From the NCBI GenBank assembly GCA_023055355.1, contig JALJCS010000004.1:20961744-21025743 (forward strand): 64,000 nucleotides of DNA, written 5' to 3'. Each line of letters starts with the position of its first letter. Positions within the stretch are counted from its first letter, which is position 1. The notes under the pieces were generated by a model. The model was not told the origin of the DNA and did no database searches. It worked only from the letters and a program-made list of their open reading frames with translations. The DNA comes from Agelaius tricolor (taxonomy: Eukaryota > Chordata > Aves > Passeriformes > Icteridae). A program made the position numbers and the translations under genes. Positions 46,531-58,183 of the stretch are shown here, piece after piece.

Positions 46531-49500
46531 GGCCCGGTCGCATAGACACTCCAAAAAAAGTATTTGATGAAATTTTTTGGAAAAGGGTAATGCGTTACTT
46601 ACCGAGGCTGACGCGTAGGATCTTTCCAAGAACGCTTTATATCCTGTTGTTAATAGTAAAGTGCGTGCATTCTGTACTAGCGGCCGTGCTGGAGAGGTCA
46701 AACTTGAAAACATGGTGTTTGGTCGTAGGTTGGACTCGGTGATCTCAGAGGTCTTTTCCAACCTCTGATTCTGAGAGCACTGCAGAGAACAGTACAGCCA
46801 TGTCTCCGCAGGAACAGGGGCAGATCAAGTGCACAGAGCTCAGTCGTTTGTCAGAGCGGGTAATTCCTGCTCAGTAGTGGGTCTCTAACAACAAGAGTGG
46901 TAGTGGTAATTAGAAAGGATTTCTAAAGAAAAAGCAGAAAAGATTTCTGCTGCAAATCTACTTGAAGTTTGCTTTGTGTATTTAATTCGGCTCGTGGTAA
47001 GAGCTTCACATTACTAATGCTTTTCTCAGTGTCTTAGAAACTTGTGGGAATGTAATGGAAATTTCGACGTTTGCATTTTGTTCTTGCATTTCTGCATCAA
47101 CTAGATCTGCATGAATGGTGAATTTTATCTGCTGTTAAGTCAGAGGTCCCCTTAAGGTTAATGGGGAGAGAGATGTAGGCTATAAGCCCTCTATATCTTA
47201 CTGATTTTTATCTGTAATCGATATGTGACAAAAGTTTTACAAGAAAGAGTTACTTGATTGAATTATGATAGGGATTTTGGAAGAAAAAGTTGCAAAGAAA
47301 CAACATGGATCTTGACAGGCTTGAGAGGTGGACAAACTTCATAAAGTTCAGCAAAGTGAAATGCAAGGCAATCCCAGGCACACCAACAGGATCGGTGGAG
47401 AATGGATTGAGAGCATCAAGAAGGACCTGGGTGTGATGGTTGATAAGAGGCTGGACATGACCCAGCAATGAGCACTTGTAATCCAGAGAGCCAAATGTGC
47501 CCTGGGCTGCATCCAGAGCAGCGTGGGCAACAGGGGAGGGAGGGGATTCTGCCCCTCTGCTCTGCTCTGCTGAGAGCCCACCTGGAACCCTGCATCCAGC
47601 TCTGGGGTCCCAGCACAGGGAGCACATGGAGCAAGTCCAAAGGTGGTAAGAGGACTGCAGCCACCTCGTTTATGAAGACAGGTTGAGAAGGCTGGGGCTG
47701 TTCACCTTGAAGAGAGGGTTGTCTGGAGACCTCACAGCAACCTTCCAGAATCTGCAGGAGGCCTACAGGGAAGCTGGAGAGGGACTTTTCATCAGGAACT
47801 GCAGTGATAGGACAAGGGGGAGATTTAAATGAGGTGTTAGGAAGAGTGAGGCGTGACACCGGAATGGGCTGCCCAGGGAAGTTCTGGATGTGTTCAAGCC
47901 CAGTTTGGGCTTGAACCAACCTGGCCTATGTCCAAGGCCTTGACCAACCTGGCCTACTGTTCCTGCTATGGCAGGGGTGTTGGAACTAGATTATCTTTAA
48001 GGTTCTCTTCCAACCCAAGCCACTCTGATATTCTAACAGCCAAAACCCCCACTGTTAAGTATTAAGGATAGAATTTTTGAGGCATCTGTTTGCTGGCAGT
48101 GTGGGTGAGAAGAGGTTGTGTGCTCTGTGTCAATTAGGTTGAGCAGACATCTGTTTTACAGCAGTACAGGCATCAGCTTTAATACATGCAAGCACTCATT
48201 GCAAATACACAAATAAGCAACAAAAAAAATCAAATTTATATGTATTCTTTTGTCTTTCAGACCCCTTCTGCTGTCCAGAAGATAAAAGAGCTTCTGAAAG
48301 ATAAACCTGACCATGTAAGTGTAGATAGAGTCAGTCTGTAGGGAATGCTAAGATATTAGTACAGCTCATGATTGCAAAGCATTTCTGGCTAACTTAGAAG
48401 TTTGAACTGAACACTGAGGTGTTTGTTAGAGATGTTGACATATTTTTTTGGTGAGGAATGCATAAGCTTATTTATATATCCAGCTTTGTTTTGTTATAAA
48501 ATGAAATGCCGGAAACAACTGACTGTAAAGACAATTCACTGTACAGTTACTTTTGAGATTAATGAAGTTGGAAAAACTTTAAGCTTCAGATATTTTTGAG
48601 CTACATTTTAATGAAGCCCTTTAGTATGACATAGTAATGATTTCTGATAGGGAGAGAGCTCTTCAGCTGTTATTATTTAAGTTCTTGTAGGAATTCTCAT
48701 TGTGAAATATGCAGTAATAAAGTTATATTCATATGCATTGGAGAATATCTAATTCTTAGGAAACTTGCCAGACAATGTGGTTTTTTTAAGTAACCAGTGT
48801 TTCACCAAATAATGAGCTTGTCATCTTTTCTTCTTGAGGGAAAGACACACAGAGGCTTCTTTTATAATCATTGTAAAAACAAGCATTAGGGTTTTTTTTA
48901 CAGTAAGTATTGTTCCAAGAAGAATATTTCTTTTATTAACCAAGGCCATTGTTTGTTTTGCTTCCTGCATGTTTGTAACTAGACTTATTTGTTCTAATGT
49001 TTTAAACCATCCTAAGGAAGCCGTGGGCCTGCACTTTATATGGTCAGTCGTTTCCTGACTTTAAATGGTGTCTGCATTTTTCAACCCATTATTTGTAGCA
49101 GTTCCTGTAGAGAAAGGCATTTAGTCTGAAAGGATCAGATGCAGTTTATCTTGAGAGCCCATTTAATGAAAAGTGTTACATTTTGATACATTTTTATCAC
49201 AACATATGGACATAGATAGTGAAGTTTGGCTCTTCAGTTATGAAGCACTGGTGCGTAGAAGGTGATAGGGATACTTCTTAAAGATTCTTACACACAAATA
49301 GTTTTCTACATTGTTAAAACATCTTGATTTTCTCCGTACATGGATGCTCTTCTTGTCCGACTTGTTGAATGCTGTGAATGTTAGAAACATTGGCTAAGTT
49401 GGCTTTTAAGGCCAGTTAAACCAATACACATATACATACGTTGATTTAGGGAGGGGTTTGCTTCTTGGCAATAGAGGTAATGAAAAATCAATGCATGTTT

Positions 49501-50742
49501 TTCAGAACTTTGGTTTAAAGTAAGTTTTCTGACGGTGTCAAAATAAGGGCAGTTACTAGATTATCACAGAAGAAGAGTTCTGTGATAATCTAGTAACTGC
49601 CCTTATTTTGGCCTCACAGCTTTATAATTATGTTACTGTCATATGACCTGAATTAGCATCTGAGTAAACTGTAATTTGAAGTCACAAAATACCTGTCTTT
49701 GAAATTTGACTGTCTTTTTGGGACTTGGTTCCTATATGACTGCCTATGGTTCATTACTTCAAAAATTGTGCATACTGGAGGGCATGATCCACTCCAGCAA
49801 GGATCAGATGCATTTTTTATCTTGGCAGTCAAATTTATAAAAGAAAAAAGAAAAAGTTACCTCTTACCTGTTTACAGTAATTCACTTTTGCATTTAGGCA
49901 GTGGAGAAAAATAAATGTCAGCACTTCATTGTTCTGCATACTTTTTAACTTGATGTTCTGAATAGGTTTTAAAAAGGAAGTCATACATGTGGTGGTGTTT
50001 TTTGTTGTTTCTTTTTATTTAGGTAGGTGTGAAAGTAGGTGTTCGTACAAGGGGATGCAATGGACTTTCTTACACATTAGAATATACAAAATCGAAAGGA
50101 GACTCTGATGAAGAAGTAGTTCAAGATGGTGAGTTTCTGGTGCAGCAGCACAAGATTCTGTTTGGGGAGGGTATAAAACCTGGTCATTTTGAGAGAAGAA
50201 ATCTATATTGTCAAAGTTTTTTATCTTGCTGGATTTACAGACTTTAAGAAGGGTATGGAATGGGTTACTGTCTGCTGTGCATGGGAATTGTGTACTCAAG
50301 CTGAGATTTGTTGCCATGTTCTACAGCTTATTTCTCTCAGCATCATTTTTTTGTCCCCTGTCAAAAAGCAGACATTCATGTGCACACATAAGTAACAGTT
50401 CCAGACTTCTGCCAGACTTCTATTGGTAGAAAGAAAATAGTGATTGAAGTGCCCCACATTAGGCCAGGGAAACCAAGTTGTACTAGTAGTCTTTATACTT
50501 AGCTTCCTCTTTTTTTATTACTGGTCAAAAGTGAATTTCAAAGTGAATGATGGTTTTGCTGTATGTAATTTCTGGTTTTCTGTTATTTTCAAGGGGTTAG
50601 AGTGTTTATTGAAAAGAAGGCACAGCTGACACTTCTAGGAACTGAAATGGACTATGTAGAAGACAAACTGTCCAGTGAATTTGTCTTCAATAATCCAAAC
50701 ATCAAAGGAACGTGTGGCTGTGGAGAAAGCTTTAACATCTGA
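46128..50742 (+). CDS. ISCA1: Iron-sulfur cluster assembly 1 (ISCA1), four exons, 129 aa
   Basis: A-type iron-sulfur protein of the mitochondrial matrix. With ISCA2 and IBA57 it is needed to make [4Fe-4S] clusters for lipoate synthase, aconitase and respiratory complexes (family knowledge). Exons 46128-46208, 48261-48314, 50023-50128 and 50594-50742 join in frame (phases 0, 0, 1) to 130 codons, the same length as human ISCA1. The N-terminus (MASSVVRATVRAVSKRR) is basic and fits a mitochondrial targeting peptide. The three conserved cysteines are present: Cys 57 in RGCNG, Cys 121 and Cys 123 in the CGCGE motif at the C-terminus. The sequence from residue 46 to the end is almost identical to mammals. 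The start is in a GCCATGG context, 40 bases after the CRE-like site. Two CR1 pieces sit in intron 1. Confidence 0.97.
46727..46778 (+). repeat. CR1 3'-terminal scrap
   Basis: About 50 bases reading GGTTGGACTCGGTGATCTCAGAGG followed by TCCAACCTCTGATTCTGAGAG, the terminal consensus of CR1. Confidence 0.75.
47292..48036 (+). repeat. CR1 LINE copy in ISCA1 intron 1
   Basis: Sense CR1 end: GAAGGACCTGGGTGTGATGGTTGATAAGAGGCTGGACATGA (47420), the same GGGAGGGAGGGGATTCTGCC block as at 40037, and a 3' end GGAACTAGATTATCTTTAAGGTTC. A short duplicated segment (CAAGCCCAGTTTGGGCTTGAACCAACCTGGCC..., 47894-47960) repeats ACCAACCTGGCCTA twice. Confidence 0.92.
48315..50022 (+). other. ISCA1: ISCA1 intron 2
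   Basis: A 1.7-kb AT-rich intron. Its one notable structure is the perfect 33-bp inverted repeat at 49539-49610. No transposon or RNA gene is recognised. Confidence 0.55.
49539..49610. repeat. Perfect inverted repeat, 33-bp arms, 6-nt loop
   Basis: Left arm 49539-49571 (CAAAATAAGGGCAG...) and right arm 49578-49610 are exact reverse complements around GAAGAG. It lies in ISCA1 intron 2, about 410 bases before exon 3. In the pre-mRNA it would form a strong hairpin. Confidence 0.96.
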
Positions 50743-50890
50743 AATCTCAGGATTACTTCTTTGACTTTCAGCAGCCCAAAACACTTACTATTATGACTTT
50801 CAGAAGTAAATGCATTTTCTTCAGGTTTGTAGGCTGCATAAAGTGGGGATACTATTAAGAAAAATAAAGTTACATATTCAAAAATATAAG
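50743..50890 (+). other. ISCA1: ISCA1 proximal 3' UTR and poly(A) signal
   Basis: AATAAA at 50863-50868, about 120 bases after the stop codon, is the first candidate cleavage signal. Further AATAAA motifs at about 51006, 51285 and 53017 would give longer 3' UTRs. Confidence 0.6.
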
Positions 50891-53800
50891 CTGTGTGTTA
50901 AATTCCACCCTGCTGTAGTTACACTGTAATTTCTGATGAATTGGGATCTAAAAGGTAAGAACAGTGAGTGCTGCAGTAACATCTCTGTACTTCCACTTGC
51001 CAAGGAAATAAAATTTCACTGTTCTTTTCCTCTGTCATTTTCTTTGTCAATCCTACTCGTACTTCCCCATTCAAAACCCATTTGAAAGAATACATTGTGT
51101 TCTGCTTTGATTTGGGGAAACCAAACAAACTAATGGACAAAAAATCGTAACCATTTCTGTGTGAGTATTTATAAAGATTTATATATACAAGCACACAGTC
51201 CTTACTTACTTTGTACTTTTCCAATGCTTTCATCTTTTTACAAGTGCATTTTCTGGTGGTTTATTTTCCCTTAAATTCAGGGAAATAAAAATGTTGTTCA
51301 TGTATTAATATAGTGAATAAGCTATGGTAGCGCCTGTTGTAGAAATGCTTGGAAGAGGGCTAGCCTAATTTAATTATTTTCCTTTCTTTGTTGAAGGCAT
51401 AGTCCCTGCTGTACTTTGTCATTTTCAAAGCATGAGGTATCTGGTACTGGAGGGCTAAAAAGTGATACGCAGGCCTTGTTTTTCACATTTCAGTTTTTTA
51501 TCTTGCCTCAATTAATTTGCAGAGGTGGCAAACTGCTTCCACATTCTTATTCCCCATCTTCACAGAATGTGCTGTGTTTGCATCTATGAAAACTTATTGA
51601 GAGACAAATCTCAGATTTCTCATTACTTTTTTTTTCTGTAATCATGCATGCTACTAATTTAGAGTTAGAGTTTGAACTCTTTTTCATAACTCTAAGTAGT
51701 AGATTTTTTTCACCAAAGTTTGTGGTCCCGTGTTTAACTCCTGTCTTGGATTTAACTTGATAACAGGAGAAAAATAATTTTTAATTATGAAAAACCCTTA
51801 GTATTTCATATTATTTTTAAATTAATCTAGGCAGTAATTAAAATACTGTAAGAGGCCATTTTTTCTTTGGAATTTACTTAATCATAATTTTGGTTTTGTA
51901 AACAAGTGTCTTTCAAGCTTATACAATCTGCAGCAATTCTTCACTGGTGCTGATACAGAAGTGTAGAAGTCTCTCCAGACCTTCCCAACCTGGTGTGAGA
52001 GAGAGAAACTGTTCCATCCTTTTATCTCCTCATTGTCCAGAGATGACATTGTGCAGCTCAGGTGCTCACTTGTGCAGAATAGAAGGTAACATGTCTGCTT
52101 GAGCAACAGATTTGAATAGCTGGTGAAAATAAAAAAGAGGGTGACAGTAGGAGTCTTGTAGGTGTTGAGATGGGAATGATCTGAGAGCATTAAGGCTGCG
52201 TGTTGAAAATCCAGAGATCATCTTGATGTGGACAGTTGTACCCCACAGACCTGTCACCAACTGCTGTAGATGTAGGATTGCACCTACATTTTCGTTCTTC
52301 CCTCTACACCTTTTCCCAGAGCAAAGGGAAGAATAAAAATGAAAAAAAAAAAATTACGCTTCATCTGCTTTATGTAGTGCACAGGAACAGAAGATCAGAG
52401 TTACTTACAGTCTAATAGTAAATACTTGAATTTTAGTTGAATATCACCTTTTGATGTAAAGACACTATTTCCTTTGACAGTCAACTGTTGCACACAGTTA
52501 CTCCATATAGTGATTCAGGAATTAGTGGTAATACACTGGTGAAGTGCTTCTTTAGTGATGTAACTCTTTCACTCTTGCCAAACAAAAACATGGAGTTCAT
52601 GTGACATAGTTGCATTACATATAAAACTCCAAGCTAAGGGCATTTCTTCAGATTGCATTTCTCTGCTTCTTGCTAGAGATAAGACTTTGAATGTGGTAAC
52701 ACTGGTGGTTGCTAAGAGTGCTGGTACTTACTCATTTAACTTGTTTTGGGGTGGAGAGCATTGGTTTGAGGTTTATTTTAGACCTGTGGCATGTATAGTA
52801 ATCTTTTTTGTGTGTTTGTGTATGCCTTGAATGAAAGTTTGCACTTTTGTACTCCCATGAAGCAATCATCTTAAGTTGTCACCTCATTAAGACAACTAAT
52901 GCACAATATGTTAAACTTCTGCTAAAGTGCTATTTACAATTGCATACAAACTGTATGGTTTTGTTGATTGGTCCATTATAATTTTGTGCAACAATGTGTG
53001 TAGAGTCCTCAATTACAATAAATATAGCCTGTTGGTAACCATGAAATATTCCTATCTTGAATGATTTTTTAAAGTAATAAAAAAAGCACTGGGGGAAGAA
53101 CACGCTTGTGTGCTGGGGTTACAAAGTAGACACAATGCTACTGTTACCTGACTTCGTATTCCCCCAAAATATTAAACATTTTCAGATATTAACAGCATTA
53201 AAATGGCATAGAAATATATGGCAAAAAAATTAGTTAACTGTGTACACAAGATATTTATGCATCTGGGAGAGTGCACTGTTAATGCACAGCCTTCTATTAA
53301 AATTCATTTCACACTATTCTCATGGTAAAAATTCTAGCAGACAAGATGAATATATCTTGAAGGCTTTCACATACCAAAAATCTTTATGGTATGATTCAAT
53401 GTAGGATAATGATTTTGATTGAAGTAACTGCTGACATAAAAGGTTTTTGGAGCTGGCTAGGCGTTTCCAGGATGAGAGTCAAAGGGTATTCTTCACTGTT
53501 CCACTTCAGTGCTGTATCATGGCACTCATATTCTATAGCGTACTATGTCCATGACACGTTTGGGGCTTTCTCTTAGATACAGTCTTTGCACCCCTAAAGG
53601 TTCCTTTTGCTGTTAGGTGAAGATTCTGAACAATAGAAAGTGAAGTAATTAATTCTGGAAAAATGTCAGAGGTCATTGATACAATTGCATATTCATGATT
53701 CTAGAGAGAGAGAGAGGAAATCCTTCATACAGTCAGGAGCCTTTCTGTTGGGAGCTCTCTAAGAACTTGTGAAAAGCCACTTGCTTGCTCAACCAGGTTG

Positions 53801-55616
53801 ATATCCCTGTTCAACCAAGTTTTATAGCTCTTTATGAATGGCTCAGGAAGAATTTCTTTAGGAAAAAAATGAGTAGCTCAATATGCAAGTCAACTGGACA
53901 TGAAGTGATGGAACAAAATTAATAGGAGCTAAAATAAAAAAGATTCAGGGACTTACTTTTTTCATGCAAAAGAAACTTTTTTTTTAACTTAATTCTTATA
54001 TGCTCTATGTTGCTTCTATTGTTTTTGTTGGGTTTTTTTGTAATTGTAATTATTATTAGCCCTGTTTCTTTAAATCAGCACCTTCAATGGTGGAAAAAAT
54101 CTCCACCTATACCACTTTGTGCTTAACACTGGCTGCCTGGCTGTTCATGACACAAATTTTTTATGATGCTAAAATTTTGCAGTTCCTTCTTTCAGAAGTA
54201 TTCCATAGTTGTCTGAAGTGTCAGAATGTGCACCTCAGTCTTCAACCCAAAATAACCCTCAAAAGAGTGCTTAAATTTTAAAATAAAATCATACTTCGAA
54301 ATTACTTTTTCTGATGACCCATACAACTTTTTGTCTGTGAAGTAATCTGCCAGCCAGTGAGCAGTTTGGGCTGCTGTGCACGTTACTGCCACTTTTAACA
54401 CCTAAGAGATGTCCTGCTTCAACATGGTGAGGAAAATGTACATACTTAGTGCAATTCCACATGGATTTGGGCTTGAACAGCATTTGAATAGCAAAATTTG
54501 TATACAATCTCTGCCATTTTTCTTAAAGAGAGGTACAGCAAGGGAAGGTTAACCACTCAGTTTTACCAGGGTCTTTATTCTCCCCTTTTATGCTCCCTTT
54601 CAGTGGGCTGTGCCTCAGCCTGTCCGTGTCTTAGCCAGCAGCTGTGCACCCCAAGCTTCTCAAACAAGAACCCAGGGGCCCCAGACACTGTCTGTCTAGG
54701 GACAGGGTAGAATTCCAAAGGCTAGTTCATGGGAATAGATACCTTCTGACACTGGGTGGCAGCAAGTTTCCAGTCCACACGTTTCAAAAGGCAAATCGCC
54801 TCTTTCCTCATGTCCGTGTTCCAAGTTTCCTATTAGATTTCCCAAATACCAGAGTACTTCTGCCTATACAGGTGGAAAGCATTGCTCAGCTCAGCTGTTT
54901 GCCTTTCTTGCATTTTGTTCTGTGCTTTATATCTGTTCCTGACACCTGGCAAATGATCACAGAAATCGAAATGGCCAAACCATTTCCAAGTTGGAAAGAA
55001 AGCAGAGGAGCTTTCTGACCAGCTTTAGCTTTTGAAGCATTAGGTTTTTTCACCATTCATGCTCATTTTCACAACTTCCTACTAAGAGATAGGTTGGCAT
55101 TTGGCTGACCTGGGTTCTGGACATAAACTCAGCAGAGATATACACACTGTTACAGCTTCCTAAAGCTCACTTTCTTCTTCTTAGTAATCTGTTTTATACA
55201 TGTACACAGTGTTCCAGGCAAACTACATTTTTGAACTACTTTTGGGCCATTTTATTAACCAAGGCATAATGCAGAATTTTTTTTTCACAGAGCAGTTGAC
55301 ATCTGCAGTCTACTACAAATATTTTAAGATATGCATATTACATATGCATTCAAAGGAAATGTACTCATCATTATTGTGGACTGTTTGGGAACATGGTTGT
55401 CTCTCTCTTCTGTGATTTACTTTCATAATCAGCCTGTGATCATTTTTGGTTTAGATTTTACAGGTTTCTTTTGCACAGATGATTTGTTTGTGTTGTATGA
55501 TGATCAATTGCTACCGAACTGCATATTTAACAAAACTTCTGGTCTTCAAAAAATTTAAGCAACAGAACAATTCAGTCATCCAAGTTTTATATTTTTACTG
55601 TCCTGCACCATCAATG
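50891..55616. other. AT-rich sequence downstream of ISCA1
   Basis: Part may be an extended ISCA1 3' UTR (the AATAAATATAG at about 53017 would give roughly 2.3 kb). A GA run lies at about 53703-53716. I see no coding exon, RNA gene or assignable repeat family. Confidence 0.45.
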
Positions 55617-55622
55617 TGAAGA
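55617..55622. repeat. Target-site duplication TGAAGA, left copy
   Basis: TGAAGA directly precedes the TG of the low-coordinate LTR and is repeated at 60843-60848 after the CA of the other LTR. Six bases is the duplication length of alpha- and betaretroviral (class II) integration. Confidence 0.9.
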
Positions 55623-56029
55623 TGTTGGATTGGCAGGAGAAATGCGGCACCCAATATGAGTGATCAGCAAGTCTCGAACTTTATTGATAGTCACACATAT
55701 TTATATTGGTGTTAATGAAGCTCATACATATTGCAAAGAAGAGCTCATTATTGATTAGTTACTTTTCAGCCAACTATGCCTACTTCTGTGTTCTTATGGT
55801 TATTGTGTTGCTACTTCTACATTCTTGTGATTATTCTGCTGAAACTATCCTCATATTTTTGGCAGAAGATCCTCTCCTCTATCCTGTTGTTGCACCAAGG
55901 GCACAATGTCCTTGCCCATCATTGGACACTGACTGCTGACTCCTAGACTTGTCTCCTTCTTGTTTAACCAGCGGTATCATGTCTACGTGACCTTTCTCAG
56001 CTAGCCAACTGTCTACAAAGCTCTCCACG
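55623..56029 (-). repeat. Provirus 3' LTR
   Basis: 407 bases matching the 5' LTR. Its U3 start reads CGTGGAGAGC rather than TGTGGAGAGC, a single transition at the terminus. The poly(A) signal is at plus 55680-55685 (TTTATT) and the TATA-like box near 55696-55707. The first 150 bases of U3 also encode the env C-terminus. Confidence 0.93.
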
Positions 56030-57351
56030 CTTCCCCCGTTTTTCTGTTGAACAAGCATGGTCTGATTAAATGCAGCAGATATTATCTTTTGCACCATGTT
56101 CTGTAGGCACATGCAAAAACATGGCAAAATTAATACTACTAACAAAGCTATAATGCCCACTATAATGCTAACCTTAACAATAGAGCATAACCATGATCCC
56201 AGGCCTAAAGATTTGAGCCATTCATCAATACCAAAACCCAATTCTACCTGTAAGTTTCCAGTTAACCTCCGCAACTCAGAGACCTGGGCGTAGATGGATT
56301 GTGAATGGTCAGAAAGGTTCATGCAACACATGCCTTCAAATTCTTCACAACCACGGCCTTGTGCAAGTGAAAGAAAATCAATTGCAGCTCTATTTTGAAG
56401 CGTTGCATGGCGAATAGAATCAACATCAAGCAAAAGGCTAGAAAGTGCCTAAGAGGTGGCATTGGTTTGCTTAGCAAGCCAACATCCCAACTTATTCAAA
56501 ATGGCATGAGCACCTGCTGCCGATACCCCTGGAGCCAAGAAAGATGCTGCAACTATGGCCTCTGGGGACCAGAATTTTACATCGTCCTTGCAGTCTGCAG
56601 CAAATCCATGAGCCATTCATTTATTTCGATGATGGCAGCAGCTCATGTTTATTATTATGGACGTGTTGGGAGTAAGTAGAGACAGCCGTCCAAGTGTACA
56701 TGGCCCCCCTCACAGCATAGATGGGATACCAGGCCAGGCGCAGTCTCCACATATTAAAAAGTATCCTGCTGGCAATTGAATAGGGTCATTTGATGAGATT
56801 GGTACTTTCTTTGTGGTATAATTGCAGCAGGCTGTTGCATTTTGGTAGACAGCCATGCTGGAAGTTACAATAGTGGAATGGTTCTTGTCTGGCAGCTGGC
56901 TTCTATGGTTGAAATTAAGACATGCATCTACCATCACTGAACCTAACAGTTCCAATTCTTGGGGTTCCTGCGGTGCTATGGGAAAATAGGAAACCCATTG
57001 GTCCCAATTATCTACACTTGCCCTAGCGTCATTGGTCCTGCAGGGGGGTACACATGAGGGGCATGGCCAGGGATCCGCTGGTAACCCAACCAAACAGGTT
57101 GTAAATGGATTACCGGGAGAAAATAATGACAGACAAATAGCCTCCTGTTTAGTTAAGTTTGCCAGGGTGACCCAGATGTTAGTCCTGGTCTGAGGTGGGG
57201 CTCATACTTGATGGGTTTCCACTCTTCCAGCGACGTCTGCACTGTCTGTTAAGAGGGTGAGGATTAGTAAAGCAACAGCATAAGTCCACCACGTCAACCT
57301 GATCTTTCCAGGCACTGCTTTGAACCACCCAGACATTTGGGAAATAAACAT
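55879..57351 (-). pseudogene. Provirus env (alpharetrovirus-like), interrupted by stops
   Basis: One frame holds a hydrophobic signal peptide (WWTYAVALLILTLL, about 57300), a surface subunit with WVTLANLT and CGDCAWPGIPS segments that resembles alpharetroviral SU, and a transmembrane subunit. The TM part has a Cys-flanked internal hydrophobic fusion loop, the LQNRAAIDF immunosuppressive-like segment, a CX6CC motif (CEEFEGMCC) and a membrane anchor (about 56235-56140). Stops occur at about 57225, 56710, 56635 and 56448. The open end runs through the polypurine tract and 50 codons into U3 before TAG at 55879. Cell entry was its ancestral role; this copy cannot give a full-length product. Confidence 0.85.
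56030..56043 (-). promoter_or_regulatory. Provirus polypurine tract
   Basis: Minus strand AAAAACGGGGGAAG lies directly before the 3' LTR and within the env reading frame. It is the plus-strand primer site for reverse transcription. Confidence 0.88.
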
Positions 57352-57720
57352 GTTTCTCACAAATCATTAAAAATGTCTCTTCTTTCCTTTTCCCTTTCTC
57401 CTCCCTGATCTGCCCAGACTTAATCTCTTTAGGTCTCTTAAACAATCGTCCCACACTTGGTTGGGATCTTGATCTCCTGAAATCGGACCTATTACACTTG
57501 ACTGTGACAGGGGAATACCCCAACCACACTTAGACTGTAAAATACACGACTGAGATTGCCCTAAAGCGCATTTGACTAAGTGCTGGGTTTCCCACCTAAA
57601 CCATGCTAGAATATTCTGTTCTGGGGATTCATACAACTGTTACCCTTGGTGGCCAGGTAACCCTGTAAATGCCTGAAGTTCTGCTTGCCAGGAGCTCAAC
57701 TGCAACTTGTCAACAATTGT
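57352..57720 (-). other. Pol-env junction segment with a basic cluster
   Basis: An open stretch (57636-57367) lies in the same frame as env and ends with RSGRRKGKGKKRHF followed by TAA-TGA. It may be the far end of integrase or an extended env leader. In MMTV and JSRV the long env signal peptide carries an Arg-rich RNA-export motif; whether this basic cluster is comparable is speculation. Confidence 0.4.
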
Positions 57721-57861
57721 AAATGGCCTTGCTTATATTGGTCGCGTACTAGTATATGAGCTTGTTCCAGACTTTTCCTTTTTAACGGCCATTGCTTAAC
57801 CCACACTGGAATGTCAGTGGTCCAAGTTAGTGGGATTGGAAAAGTCCACACAATGGCCATT
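57696..57861 (-). pseudogene. Provirus pol stub (start of reverse transcriptase)
   Basis: About 54 codons match only the very N-terminus of retroviral reverse transcriptase (VKQWPLKRKSLEQA and QYKQGHLQ). The polymerase palm with YMDD, RNase H and most or all of integrase are missing. The sequence after about 57720 no longer resembles RT, so a deletion of roughly 2 kb or more is inferred with its junction near 57700-57740. Confidence 0.8.
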
Positions 57862-58183
57862 AGCCTAAAGGGTGCTCATTTGTCAGCACTACTCCCATTT
57901 GAGCCAAAATATCCCGACCAATGAGGCACTGCACAGTAGGGGGCAAAGGTACAGTTGAGAAAACACTCCGTAAAATTTTTCCGTCAATAGTTACGGATAA
58001 CATGGGTGATTTTCTTGCAAGCGTTGGGCCTCCAACCCTGATAACTGTCACTGTGGTTGGCTGTAATGGCCAGTTGTGGGGCCAGAAATCTGGACTAATA
58101 ATATTGGAGTCCGCGCCAGTATCTAATAAACCTTCCAAGGTTTGCCTCCCACCCTGATACTCTATTATTACAGTGCACTTTGG
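57860..58183 (-). pseudogene. Provirus aspartic protease
   Basis: Same frame as dUTPase, directly downstream of its TGA. The active-site motif LLDTGADSN (about 58128-58102) and the C-terminal GRDIL (about 57910) mark a retropepsin of about 100 residues. The protease core appears complete, but the upstream stop means it could not be made as a Gag-Pro fusion. Confidence 0.88.

Larger units (their letters stand above)
46209..48260 (+). other. ISCA1: ISCA1 intron 1
   Basis: The intron begins in the CpG island and then turns AT-rich. It holds a short CR1 3'-end piece at about 46727-46778 (GGTTGGACTCGGTGATCTCAGAGG) and a larger CR1 copy at 47292-48036. The donor is CTG|GTCAGT and the acceptor TTTGTCTTTCAG. 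Confidence 0.7.

Noticed and set aside
45800..46761. Long open frames around ISCA1 exon 1 (both strands)
   Set aside because: Same CpG-island effect. Only the 27-codon ISCA1 frame joins to conserved exons.
49539..49610. MicroRNA precursor
   Set aside because: The stem is exact with a 6-nt loop and no bulges; this is typical of a recent inverted duplication. Without small-RNA data a miRNA call is unsupported.
55706..55939. 77-codon plus-strand frames repeated at 55706 and 60519
   Set aside because: Both lie in the two LTR copies antisense to the provirus; the duplication explains the apparent paralogy.
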